Shown piece by piece: positions 7,616 to 17,276 of a stretch of DNA of 64,000 nucleotides; the stretch's first letter is position 1, and each line of letters begins with the position of its first letter. The stretch covers positions 682,001 through 746,000 of the forward strand of contig JACKIM010000001.1 of the NCBI GenBank assembly GCA_020638465.1, given 5' to 3'. The notes below the pieces were generated by a model that saw nothing but the letters and a program-made list of their open reading frames with translations, was not told where the DNA came from and searched no databases. This stretch comes from Geminicoccaceae bacterium (GTDB lineage Bacteria; Pseudomonadota; Alphaproteobacteria; Geminicoccales; Geminicoccaceae). The position numbers were made by a program, and so were the translations under genes.

Positions 7616-9856
7616 ATGGTGCGAGTCTGTCTGACTTTCGTTCTGATTGTCCTTGTCCTGTTCAACACTCACTCGTCGCTTCATGCGCAGTCTGCCCTGA
7701 TTGCAACTGAAACCAAGGTCATCAAAAGCGCGAGCGGCGACACGGCAGCCGACAATGCCAAACCGGGCGACAATGCCGACCTGTTGCGGGTTCTTGAGGA
7801 TCCGGTAGCACGCAACACCCTGATCGCGCGCATCAAGGCGCTGCAAAAACAGACCAGCGAGTCGCCGACTGCCGTCAAGGATGCGGCGATCATGGACGAC
7901 CTGATGGGCGAGGTCCAGGAGCGTCAGGAAGCTGTCCAGAACGTGCTGGTCGACGTCGGCGAGTCATGGCGCCAGTTACCCTTTCTGCTCGTATGGCTGA
8001 AGCAGCAACTGAGCGATCCGACCCGCCGCGCCATGTGGAGAGATGCGGCGCTGCGCCTGTCGATCATCTTCGCCATTGGCATCGTTGGACGGACATTCGT
8101 TCGCGAGCGACTGTTTGCCAAAGTCGGGCAATGGACTTCCCGCCACCCTCTCCAGATGCTGATTGTCGGAATCTGTTCGGGAGCCACGTTTCTGGCGCTG
8201 ACCGTCCCGCCACTGCATTTCTTCGGCAGTACCTACATGGTCAGGGCCACCGGTATACAGCTGATGATCGGCCTGGTCGGGTTCTGGTTCTGGGGCACGC
8301 TCATAACGGGCTGCCTCGGCAAGGGAGGGTTCATTTCGCATCAGCAGCGGGAAGCCGGCATTCTCGAGCGCACCCTCAAGCGCAGCGGCCAGGTCGGAAT
8401 CTTCGGTTATTTTGCCGTTGCCGCCGCCCGTGTTCTCGGTCTCCCGAACACGATCGGCGGATTCATCGAACATATCGTGTTCTTCGGTGTGATGCTCTCG
8501 CTTTGCATCATGGTCCTGCGCATCCGCGAATGGGTTGCCGCCGGCCTGCGCAAGAGGGCCGCAACCAGCCAGACGGCCTTGAGCCGTTTCATGCCGATGA
8601 GCTTTCTCGCCAGCACATGGCACATCTTCGCGATCATCTGGATCGTGGTGCATTACCTGGTCTGGGCCCTGAACATTCCAGGTGGATTTTTCTATCTCGC
8701 GCGGGCGACGCTGCTGACCACGCTGATCCTCGCCTTTGCTCGCACGCTCGTCTTGTGGATCGACCGCAGCTTCGCATCCGGCGTTCCGATTGCAGCGGAT
8801 GCCGACGAATTGTTGCCCGGTGTTCAGGAGCGCGCAACACGGTACGCGAATCCCCTCCGCCTCCTGCTCCGCGGCTTCGTGATCGGTGCCATGGTTCTAC
8901 TCTTGCTGGAGGCATGGGAAACCCGGGTCGTCGAGTGGTTGGGCACCGATACGGGCAAATTCATCAGCCTGAAGATCTTCTCACTTGTTGCGATCTGCAC
9001 CTCCGCGGTTCTTGCCTCCGAAGGGCTGGCCCTGCTGATCGAGCGCTTCGTCGGCGCCAAGGACGAACAGGGCAAGCCGCTGCACAGCAATCGCGCCCGT
9101 ACCCTCGCCAGCATTCTCAAGAATGTCCTGATCCTGTTCATTGTCACCACTGCGATGATGCTGGCATTGAGCGAAATCGGTGTCGACGCCGCAGCACTGC
9201 TGGCTGGTGCCGGTGTCGTCGGTCTGGCCATCGGTTTCGGTTCGCAGCGCCTGGTTCAGGACCTGATCAATGGCCTCTTCATCCTGCTTGGAGATACACT
9301 GCGGGTCGGTGATGTCGTCGAGGTCGGCGGCAAGTCCGGCGTGGTCGAAAGCATCACCATGCGCACGATCGCCCTTCGCAGCTATGACGGGTCCGTGCAT
9401 ACCATTCCCTACAGTTCCATCGACATCATCACCAACATGACCAAGGATTTCTCCTATGCCGTGCTGGACATCGGGGTGGCGTACCGAGAAGATGTCGACC
9501 AGGTGATGAAGGTCATGGGCGAAGTCGATGCAGGATTGCGACGCGAGTGGCCCTACAGGCGAATCATCCTTGAACCCCTTGATATTGCCGGCGTCGATGC
9601 GCTCGGCGAATCATCGGTGATGATCAAGGCCCGTTCGAAGGTCCATCCAGGTGAACAATGGGGCGTGCGGCGCGAACTGGTCCGTCGTCTCAAGCGCCGG
9701 TTCGATGAACTCGGTATCGAAATTCCGTTCCCGCACCAGACCGTGTACTTTGGCGCGGACCGCGATGGCAAGGCTCCGCCGCTCTTCATCGAAAAGGTAA
9801 GCCGTGACATGAGGGAAGAACGGGAAAAGAGCGACATCGCGGAAGAAAAGACTTGA
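7616..9856 (+). CDS. Large mechanosensitive channel, MscS family
   Basis: This inner-membrane channel of about 746 residues protects against osmotic downshock. It has a signal peptide, a periplasmic helical stretch (to about residue 120), then roughly ten hydrophobic segments. The C-terminal MscS core follows: a Gly/Ala-rich pore helix (GVDAAALLAGAGVVGLAIGF), QRLVQDLINGLFILL, the beta domain DTLRVGDVVEV and a cytosolic domain to the C-terminus. This is the YbdG/MscK-like long class, not small MscS. I prefer the ATG at 7616 to the GTG at 7598 because GAGAG then sits upstream and the signal peptide starts cleanly. It overlaps the tamA start by four bases, so the two are probably cotranscribed. 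Confidence 0.88.
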   Translation: MVRVCLTFVLIVLVLFNTHSSLHAQSALIATETKVIKSASGDTAADNAKPGDNADLLRVLEDPVARNTLIARIKALQKQTSESPTAVKDAAIMDDLMGEVQERQEAVQNVLVDVGESWRQLPFLLVWLKQQLSDPTRRAMWRDAALRLSIIFAIGIVGRTFVRERLFAKVGQWTSRHPLQMLIVGICSGATFLALTVPPLHFFGSTYMVRATGIQLMIGLVGFWFWGTLITGCLGKGGFISHQQREAGILERTLKRSGQVGIFGYFAVAAARVLGLPNTIGGFIEHIVFFGVMLSLCIMVLRIREWVAAGLRKRAATSQTALSRFMPMSFLASTWHIFAIIWIVVHYLVWALNIPGGFFYLARATLLTTLILAFARTLVLWIDRSFASGVPIAADADELLPGVQERATRYANPLRLLLRGFVIGAMVLLLLEAWETRVVEWLGTDTGKFISLKIFSLVAICTSAVLASEGLALLIERFVGAKDEQGKPLHSNRARTLASILKNVLILFIVTTAMMLALSEIGVDAAALLAGAGVVGLAIGFGSQRLVQDLINGLFILLGDTLRVGDVVEVGGKSGVVESITMRTIALRSYDGSVHTIPYSSIDIITNMTKDFSYAVLDIGVAYREDVDQVMKVMGEVDAGLRREWPYRRIILEPLDIAGVDALGESSVMIKARSKVHPGEQWGVRRELVRRLKRRFDELGIEIPFPHQTVYFGADRDGKAPPLFIEKVSRDMREEREKSDIAEEKT

Positions 9857-11751
9857 AAGCAGCCCTGGCTCTCATCCCGATCCTCCTTCTCACCGGCTGT
9901 CTCGGGTTCGGTGAATCCCAGGACGATGACGTCGAGGGCCTTCCCCCGGCACCTCCCGGCATCCCGTATGCCGTCAGCGTCGAGCCCCAGACCGGGGAAA
10001 CGCTGGATGGCGACGTCGAGCCCTATCTGCTATCCGCCTCGCAGGCTGCCCAGCAGACTGATCAGGAACCCGCGAGCCTGCTCGTACTGCGTCATCGTGC
10101 GGAAAACGATCTTCCCAGACTGCTGACCGCACTCAAGGCGCAGGGTTATTATCAGGGCAAGGTCGATTACCGGATCGATATCGACGACAAGGAAGCCAGG
10201 GACGCAGCGGACGAGGACGCCGCCAGGGATGACAGCACGACCGAAGAAATCACCACACTCCTGACCGGCCCATCCACGCAACTGGTTTACGAGGTCACGC
10301 CGGGACCAAGATTCGTTTTCGGCAAGCGAACCATCAAGGTCGACGGGAATCCCGGACGTTACGATGTGCCTCACGCGGGTAAAATCGGCCTCAAGCAGGG
10401 TGAGCCTGCAGTGGCGCAGAAGGTCCTCGACGCGGAAAAGCTGCTGATCCGCAGCGCGGAGGAAAATGGTTTCGCCTTTGCGAAGATCTCCGATCGCGAA
10501 GTCACCGTCGATTTCGACACCCATACCATGGATGTCAAACTGGACCTCCAGCTTGGCAAGGTGATCGAATTCGCAGAACCGACCTTCACGGGAACGGAAG
10601 GTATCGACGAGCACTTCCTTCGTGACAAGATACCCTATCAGACCGGAGCCGATTTCGATCCGAGAAAGCTCGATAGGGCACGAGAAAACCTGGTTGACAC
10701 CAATCTGTTCTCGACGGTGAAGGTCGTGCGCGGCACCGAGGTCGATGCAACCGACCGCCTGCCGGTGGAGGTGGAACTGACGCAGCGCAAGCATCGCACG
10801 ATCGGTGCCGGCCTCGGTTACCTTTCAGGTGACGGACCCAATGCGCGGGTCTACTGGGAGCATCGCAACAGTTTCGGAGCCGGTGAACTCCTGCATTTCG
10901 AAGCCTATGGATCGCGAAGCACTCAGGAAGTCAGCGGACGCTTTCGCAAGCCCGACATCTTCATTCCCGACCTGGCACTCATTGGCGATGTCAATATCCA
11001 TACCGAAGATACAGACGCCTATTCCAGCCAGTCGATCGGTGCGGGAATCGGTGTGGAACGCATATTCAACAAGCATATCACAGGCACGACCGGCGTCAGC
11101 TACAGATATGCAAAGATCAAGGAAAATCATAAAGATGACAATACCGTCGGCCTGATTTCGATTCCAACAAGTCTGGCATTCGACTACAGTGACAACCTGC
11201 TGGACCCCAGCGATGGCTGGCGTCTCGATGTTTCAGGAACACCTTTCTGGGATACGATTGGCGGAACGACAAAATTCTTCAAAACAAGAGCAACCCATAC
11301 CCGGTATTTCAAGATCCGCAAGAACCCGCGCCTGATATTTGCGACACGTGGCAGCATCGGCTCGATCGTCGGAGCCGATCGTGACGAAATTCCTGCCGAC
11401 GAGCGCTTCTATGCAGGCGGCGGAGGCTCGATACGCGGTATCCCCTATCAGCTTGCCGGCGATCTCCAGGACGGCGAACCGGTGGGTGGGCGCTCCGTGC
11501 TGGAAGGTAGCGGCGAAATCCGCTGGAGCGCGTTCCAGTCGGTTGAGTTGGTAACATTTTTCGATGCCGGAAGCGTATTCGACTCAGTAACACCCACTTT
11601 TGACAATAACCTTCAAATGGGGACGGGTATGGGGATCCGCTATCTGACCCCTGTCGGCCCACTTCGCCTGGATGTCGGAGTGCCCGTCGATCGACGCCAT
11701 GGCATCGACGATGCCTTCCAGTTCTACCTGAGCATCGGTCAGGCCTACTGA
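9853..11751 (+). CDS. tamA: TamA, Omp85-family outer-membrane assembly factor with lipobox
   Basis: It is the outer-membrane half of the translocation and assembly module. The 632 residues comprise an N-terminal signal, POTRA-like domains (about 50-330, with the LLTALKAQGYYQGKV hallmark) and a C-terminal 16-strand Omp85 barrel with the RGIPYQ-type loop-6 motif (GGSIRGIPYQ) and the end ...FQFYLSIGQAY. The TTG start overlaps the preceding TGA by four bases. The signal peptide ends LLLTGC, a good lipobox, which is unusual for a proteobacterial TamA (see findings). tamB follows 119 bases downstream, so the pair is complete. Confidence 0.92.
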   Translation: MKAALALIPILLLTGCLGFGESQDDDVEGLPPAPPGIPYAVSVEPQTGETLDGDVEPYLLSASQAAQQTDQEPASLLVLRHRAENDLPRLLTALKAQGYYQGKVDYRIDIDDKEARDAADEDAARDDSTTEEITTLLTGPSTQLVYEVTPGPRFVFGKRTIKVDGNPGRYDVPHAGKIGLKQGEPAVAQKVLDAEKLLIRSAEENGFAFAKISDREVTVDFDTHTMDVKLDLQLGKVIEFAEPTFTGTEGIDEHFLRDKIPYQTGADFDPRKLDRARENLVDTNLFSTVKVVRGTEVDATDRLPVEVELTQRKHRTIGAGLGYLSGDGPNARVYWEHRNSFGAGELLHFEAYGSRSTQEVSGRFRKPDIFIPDLALIGDVNIHTEDTDAYSSQSIGAGIGVERIFNKHITGTTGVSYRYAKIKENHKDDNTVGLISIPTSLAFDYSDNLLDPSDGWRLDVSGTPFWDTIGGTTKFFKTRATHTRYFKIRKNPRLIFATRGSIGSIVGADRDEIPADERFYAGGGGSIRGIPYQLAGDLQDGEPVGGRSVLEGSGEIRWSAFQSVELVTFFDAGSVFDSVTPTFDNNLQMGTGMGIRYLTPVGPLRLDVGVPVDRRHGIDDAFQFYLSIGQAY

Positions 11752-11870
11752 CCGGCCACGGTAGCCGATCAGGCTCCGGTTCTTAAAGAATCATAATGTC
11801 AGAGCAAATGGAACATTCAGAACTTTGCGCTATCCTGTAATCGGTTAGCCCATCTGGACCGTGGAATCGG

Positions 11871-14800
11871 ATGATCAGAAAACTTGGTCGGATCGCGCTG
11901 TATAGCGTCTTGCTGATGATCGTGCTCATTGGCATCGCCTTTGGTGCATTGCAGACCCGTTTTGCAAGGGACAAGATCGCAACGCTCATCCAGCAGGCGT
12001 TGACCGACGAGAACCAGACTGCCGAGGTCGACGGACTTGGCGGGCTGCTGCCGTTCGACATCCGTCTTGCGTCGTTCCGCCTTGCCGACAGTCATGGAAT
12101 CTGGCTTGAGGTCGACGGTGCCAGACTTGAAACCTCACCATGGCGGCTCATTTCACGCCAGGTCGTCATCGATAGGCTCGGCGCAACCCGGATAGCCGTT
12201 CTTCGGTCGCCCGATCTTCCACCATCCGAGCCTCAACCGGATCAGCCCTTCAGCCTGCCCCAGCCCCCCGATCTCCCGGAAAGCCTGCCCGTCGCACTCG
12301 ATGCCGGGGAAATTCGCGTCGACCGGATCGAGTTGGGAGAACCATTGCTCGGTGAGGCGATGACCCTCACACTCGATGGCGGGGTTCGCACGACAGACAA
12401 TCGCGACCGACTCGATGCACGGGTGGATATCCATCGTACCGACAAGGACACGCTGGGAGCTGTCTTGGGCGTCAATATCGACCTCGCGAAAGGCGATATC
12501 GGCGTCCAGGCCGACATCAGGGAAAATGGCGGTCTCGTCGCGCGCCTCTCGAAGATCGAAGAAGCCGGTCCGCTCAATGTCACCTTGCGCGGCAACGGGC
12601 CGCTCTCCTCATGGCGTGCGAAACTGGACATGGCGGCCGAGGGACTGGTCAAGGGTGGAATCCAGCTTGGTCTGCAATATACAGATACACCGGACATCGA
12701 TCTTGCCGCCGAGATCATCCCGTCATCGGATCTCGTTCCCCGGAAATTCGCCGATCTGGTTGGTGACAGCCTCAATCTCGACCTGAAAGCGGGCATTCCC
12801 GCACCGGGTCAGGTCAAGCTGGAGCGACTCAAGGTTCGCGCCGCCCTGCTCACGGTGGATGGCAAGGCCAGCGCGTCGCTGGATGACAATACTTTCGATG
12901 GTTCGATCACTGCCAATGTCGAAAATCTCGACCGGTTGAGTCAACTGGCCGGCACGCCTCTGGGTGGCACCGCCAGTCTCGTCCTGAATGCCGTGGGCAC
13001 GTTCGACAACCCGGCGATCGAGGTCAATCTGGACGGATCGGACCTTAGCGGTGCGGATTTTCTCGCCCAAACGATCGAGGGACGCTTTGACCTCGCCCTT
13101 CTCTCCCCCCTCAATGAGGGCTTCAAGGGCATGGATGCCAAGGGTGGCATGACCATCCAGGGCCTCGAACAGGGGGGCCAGCCGCTTCGCCCGGAAGATT
13201 CGCTCACCCTGGCTCTCGACGCCCATCTGCCACTCGAAGGCCAGGCTGTCGTCCGGCAACTCGAAGTGGTCGGCCAGCATGTCGACCTGAATGCCACGGC
13301 ACAGCTCGACATGCCCAGCCTCGCAGGACCGGCGGCAATCAGGCTTGGTGTCAACGATCTGGCAGGCCTCATCCACGGCCTGGGCCCGATGGCCCCACAG
13401 GGGCTGAAAATTTCCGGTTCTGCAAATCTTCTCATCGATGCGAAGATCGGCGAGCAAGCAAAAGAGATCGACGCGGACATTACACTGAATACCAAGGGAA
13501 TTGCCGGCATTCCCGGCGGTGCCGATGGTGTTGTCGGCAGCACGCCCGGCCTGGCCGCAAAGGCACGGTTCGTCCAGGGGCAAAGAGTCGAAGTCAAGGG
13601 TCTTGACGTTCATGCGGCCTCGGCATCGCTCAAGGGCGACCTTGCACTTGGTCTCGACAAGGCGAAAGCTCTCGGTGGCCGGATCGTCCTCGATGTTCCG
13701 GCCCTGTCAGCATTCAACGATCTGGCAAAGCAGCAACTTGGAGGCAAGGTAGCGGCCGACATCAAGCTCGCGGGCAGTCTGTCGGCACCGCAGGTCAATG
13801 CGCATGCCGAGATTTCCAAACTGATCGCAGCCGACCAGAGCTTCGATCGCATCACCCTCGATGCCACATCATCCGGTCCTGCCGATAAACTCGGCGGCAA
13901 GGTCGCTCTTGAAGCCGAACAATTCTCGCATGTGCTTTCATTATCCAGCGAATACATACTTACCCCACAGTCGGTTAACCTTTCGGGACTGAAGCTTTCC
14001 GGACCCGCGACGGATATTGCCGGCGATCTGGCCGTCGATCTCAAATCCAGGTTGGCCAGCGGAAATCTCAAGGGCGGGATCAGCGACCTCTCCGCTCTCG
14101 AACCGTGGCTCAGGCAGGGCCTCACGGGGGCACTGGACGTCGATGTCGCCCTGTCGGGCAATCAGGGACAGCAGGATGCCGCGGCGAAAATCAGGATACC
14201 TGCGCTGTCGGGCAGCTTTGGCGACGTCACGGGCCTCGACGTCGACGCCACGGTGAAGGATGCACTGGGCAAACTCGGTGTCGACGGCAGGATCGGCCTC
14301 GCGCATTTCAGCCAGCCCGGCCTCGACATCACCTCGGCGACAGTCAATGTCGGCGGCGATCTCGACATGCTGACACTGAAGGCCAATGCCGAAGGTCAAC
14401 AGCAAAAGGATAAGTTCAACATCGATACCGAAGCGAGACTGTCGATCAAGGGGGAGAAAAGGGAGATCTATCTCGACAGGCTCACCGGGCGTGCAGCAGG
14501 CCAGGACATTTCACTGCGTTCCCCCGCCAAAGTCATCCTCGACAATGGCGACGTGAACGTTGACAAGCTCGACCTCGTCGTTGGCGATGCCCGGATCGAA
14601 GGCAACGCGACGATGGGAAAGGGTCGGATCGACGGTCATATCCAATTGGGAACGCTCCCGCTTTCGATGCTTGCATCGTTCGGCGCACCTCAACTGACAG
14701 GCACGGCCAAGGGGGACCTGAAACTGACGGGTACGACCTCGAAACCCGCCATCTCGCTCGCCCTCAATCTCGATGGCGTGAAGCCCGGGGACCCATTTTA

Positions 14801-16253
14801 CACAAATAAACCGGGTTTTGGTGCCGACATCAACGCGAAAATAGACAGCGGACGCATGGCGCTGGACGTGTCGGTGGATGGCATGTCACCGGAGCCCGGC
14901 AAGATCACGCTGACCATCCCGCTCAAGCTGACGCTCGAACCATTCGCCTTCGATCTCGCGAGCAACGCTCCACTGGACGGGAAGGTCAACGCCAAGCTCG
15001 ATATGGGACAGCTGTCGCTGCTCGCATCGCTCGATGGCCAGCGTGTCAGCGGCATCATTGATGTTGATCTCGCGATAGGTGGTCGCCTCAACCGCCCCCT
15101 GCTCGATGGCAGCATGATCCTCGACAACGGCCAGTTCCTGGACGCTGCAAGCGGCTTCGCGCTGGTCAACACACGGATGCGCCTCGAAGCCAAGGGTCAG
15201 AGCATCAACATCGCCAAGCTCGAAGCGACGGACGGCGCGACGGGCCGCATCGGCCTTTCCGGCTCGGCCAATATCGACATGAGTGGACGTCTCCCCTTCG
15301 ATATCAAATTGACAAGCAAGGGAATGCGCGTGCTGGAGAGCGATCTGGGCACCGCCTTCGTGACATCCGACCTGTCGATCAAGGGCAACAAGCAGAGTGC
15401 GGCCATCAAGGGAAAAGTCAATCTCGATTCGGCGAATCTCCAGATCCCCGGCGGAGGTGCCATTGACCCTGTCAAGCTGGACGTGATCGAAATCGGCAAG
15501 GGCACGGATGCTGCCGCGAACCGGAACAGGAAACCCCAACGGCCCGCTCCCGCCTACAAGCTCTCGCTGGACATCGATTTTCAGGCGCCATCGAAACTGT
15601 TTGTCCGTGGACGGGGTGTCGAGTCGGAATGGGGCGGATCACTGGATATCACTGGCACTGCGACCAATCCGAGTATTGCCGGCTCGATCGATTTCCGGCG
15701 TGGCTATGTGGATTTTCTCGACCGTCGGTTCGATATTCGCAAGGGGCAGATCAGCTTCAGTGGCGACATCATTCCGAACATCGAAATCACTGCCGCGGCA
15801 CAGGGTGAACAACTGGTGGGTGTCATCACTATCACCGGCCCGGCGACCAAGCCCGACCTGGAACTGTCAAGCGAACCCGATCGCCCCCAGGACGAGATTC
15901 TCGCCGATCTGCTGTTCAAGCGTGACATATCCTCGATCACGCCGGCCCAGGGCCTGCGCCTCGCCGCAGCGGTGCGCACACTCGAAGGCGGCGGTCCGGG
16001 CACGATCGGAAGGCTCCGCGACGCCGTCGGCCTCGACACGCTCGACGTCGGTAGCGACGACACCGGCGGTGCAACAGCCAAGGCCGGGAAGTATATTGCC
16101 GATGGAGTGTTTCTTGAAGTCGAACGCGGCATCGCCTCCGGCAGCGGCAAGGCAACGGTCGAAATCGAACTCACCGACAACATCACCGTCAACACCGAGG
16201 TCAACGAGAACGCGCAGACCGGTGTTGGCATCGAATGGAGCTTGGATTACTAG
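11871..16253 (+). CDS. tamB: TamB, translocation and assembly module inner-membrane subunit
   Basis: This 1460-residue AsmA-like/TamB protein is anchored in the inner membrane by one helix (residues 10-30) and spans the periplasm as a long beta-groove. It cooperates with TamA in outer-membrane protein insertion and probably lipid transport. The middle is built of repeating beta-rich units with recurring 'LKG...L.LDG' phrases. The C-terminal DUF490 domain covers roughly the last 350 residues (FRRGYVDFLDRRFDIRKG, then PDLELSSEPDRPQDEILADLLF) and ends IEWSLDY, a barrel-interacting tail. Length and order after tamA are normal for the family. Confidence 0.93.
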   Translation: MIRKLGRIALYSVLLMIVLIGIAFGALQTRFARDKIATLIQQALTDENQTAEVDGLGGLLPFDIRLASFRLADSHGIWLEVDGARLETSPWRLISRQVVIDRLGATRIAVLRSPDLPPSEPQPDQPFSLPQPPDLPESLPVALDAGEIRVDRIELGEPLLGEAMTLTLDGGVRTTDNRDRLDARVDIHRTDKDTLGAVLGVNIDLAKGDIGVQADIRENGGLVARLSKIEEAGPLNVTLRGNGPLSSWRAKLDMAAEGLVKGGIQLGLQYTDTPDIDLAAEIIPSSDLVPRKFADLVGDSLNLDLKAGIPAPGQVKLERLKVRAALLTVDGKASASLDDNTFDGSITANVENLDRLSQLAGTPLGGTASLVLNAVGTFDNPAIEVNLDGSDLSGADFLAQTIEGRFDLALLSPLNEGFKGMDAKGGMTIQGLEQGGQPLRPEDSLTLALDAHLPLEGQAVVRQLEVVGQHVDLNATAQLDMPSLAGPAAIRLGVNDLAGLIHGLGPMAPQGLKISGSANLLIDAKIGEQAKEIDADITLNTKGIAGIPGGADGVVGSTPGLAAKARFVQGQRVEVKGLDVHAASASLKGDLALGLDKAKALGGRIVLDVPALSAFNDLAKQQLGGKVAADIKLAGSLSAPQVNAHAEISKLIAADQSFDRITLDATSSGPADKLGGKVALEAEQFSHVLSLSSEYILTPQSVNLSGLKLSGPATDIAGDLAVDLKSRLASGNLKGGISDLSALEPWLRQGLTGALDVDVALSGNQGQQDAAAKIRIPALSGSFGDVTGLDVDATVKDALGKLGVDGRIGLAHFSQPGLDITSATVNVGGDLDMLTLKANAEGQQQKDKFNIDTEARLSIKGEKREIYLDRLTGRAAGQDISLRSPAKVILDNGDVNVDKLDLVVGDARIEGNATMGKGRIDGHIQLGTLPLSMLASFGAPQLTGTAKGDLKLTGTTSKPAISLALNLDGVKPGDPFYTNKPGFGADINAKIDSGRMALDVSVDGMSPEPGKITLTIPLKLTLEPFAFDLASNAPLDGKVNAKLDMGQLSLLASLDGQRVSGIIDVDLAIGGRLNRPLLDGSMILDNGQFLDAASGFALVNTRMRLEAKGQSINIAKLEATDGATGRIGLSGSANIDMSGRLPFDIKLTSKGMRVLESDLGTAFVTSDLSIKGNKQSAAIKGKVNLDSANLQIPGGGAIDPVKLDVIEIGKGTDAAANRNRKPQRPAPAYKLSLDIDFQAPSKLFVRGRGVESEWGGSLDITGTATNPSIAGSIDFRRGYVDFLDRRFDIRKGQISFSGDIIPNIEITAAAQGEQLVGVITITGPATKPDLELSSEPDRPQDEILADLLFKRDISSITPAQGLRLAAAVRTLEGGGPGTIGRLRDAVGLDTLDVGSDDTGGATAKAGKYIADGVFLEVERGIASGSGKATVEIELTDNITVNTEVNENAQTGVGIEWSLDY

Positions 16254-16355
16254 AGCCCCCTTCAAAGGAGCCTTCCAGCGTGCCGCGAGTGTTCTCCGCC
16301 AGAGATTCAGGCCGGAGATCCTCCACGCGGGGCAAGGCCAGCAACGGAGGCAGGA

Positions 16356-17192
16356 TTGAGCCAGACAAGACAGGTCGCACCGGACATCGATCTGCCCGAT
16401 GACGGCAGCACCTTCGGCACGGTCGGCGACATCAACTTCATCGGTCTCTGGACACTCTACTGCAAGGAGGTCTGGCGCTTTCTCAAGGTCGTGACCCAGA
16501 CGGTCATGGCACCGGTGGTGACCACGCTCATCTTCCTTGCCATCTTCACGCTCGCACTGGGCCGATCCGGACGAATGGTCGGCGACCTGCACTTCCTTGA
16601 ATTCCTCGCGCCCGGGCTGATCATGATGGCAGTGGTTCAAAACGCCTTTGCCAATACCTCATCCTCGATCATGATCGCCAAAGTCCAGGGGAACATCGTC
16701 GATTACCTGATGCCGCCACTCTCATCCGGCGAGTTGCTTTTCGGCGTGATCGCCGGCGGTGTGACACGCGGCTTTCTGGTGGGCATCGCGGTGTGGCTGG
16801 CCATGCTGTCGTTCGTCAACGTGATGCCGTACAGCTGGACCCTGGTGATTGTGTTCACCCTGCTAGCGTCAGTGATGCTCGCCCTTCTGGGCTTCATGGC
16901 TGCCCTATGGGCGGAGAAATTCGACCAGATGGCTGCCGTGACCAATTTTGTCATCACACCGCTATCCTTCCTGTCGGGAACCTTTTATTCCGTGCAGCAA
17001 CTCCCGGGAGTATTCCACGCCATAGCGCTGGCCAATCCGTTCTTCTACATGATCGACGGCGTCCGCTATGGCTTCACCGCACATGCGGACGGCTCCATCT
17101 GGGTCGGCATCATCTTTCTGGCCCTCTTGAATTGCGGGCTTTGGTTCTTTGCTTTGCACCTGCTTCGCATAGGCTACAAACTCAAGGCCTGA
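16356..17192 (+). CDS. ABC-2 type transporter permease, no ATPase nearby
   Basis: The 278-residue inner-membrane protein has about six hydrophobic segments (55-75, 90-110, 135-165, 170-195, 205-225, 250-270). It carries the ABC-2 membrane signature with SFLSGTFYSVQQLP and PFFYMIDGVRYGF, as in the YadH/DrrB group of export permeases. TTG at 16356, preceded by GGAGG, is the likely start. Such permeases need a separate ATPase. None is encoded in this window, so the partner must lie elsewhere or the permease may share one. The substrate is unknown. It sits just upstream of argD, on the same strand, with an 84-base gap. Confidence 0.85.
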   Translation: MSQTRQVAPDIDLPDDGSTFGTVGDINFIGLWTLYCKEVWRFLKVVTQTVMAPVVTTLIFLAIFTLALGRSGRMVGDLHFLEFLAPGLIMMAVVQNAFANTSSSIMIAKVQGNIVDYLMPPLSSGELLFGVIAGGVTRGFLVGIAVWLAMLSFVNVMPYSWTLVIVFTLLASVMLALLGFMAALWAEKFDQMAAVTNFVITPLSFLSGTFYSVQQLPGVFHAIALANPFFYMIDGVRYGFTAHADGSIWVGIIFLALLNCGLWFFALHLLRIGYKLKA

Positions 17193-17276
17193 GGGCCGGT
17201 GTGGCCGCCAGGGGTGGGCGACCGCACCGGCAACGGCTGAATCCGTTCATATCCCATGCGCAAAGAAACGTCCGAC

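Noticed and set aside
17256..17276. Longer start for argD
   Set aside because: The seven extra residues add nothing conserved, and no better ribosome site precedes them.
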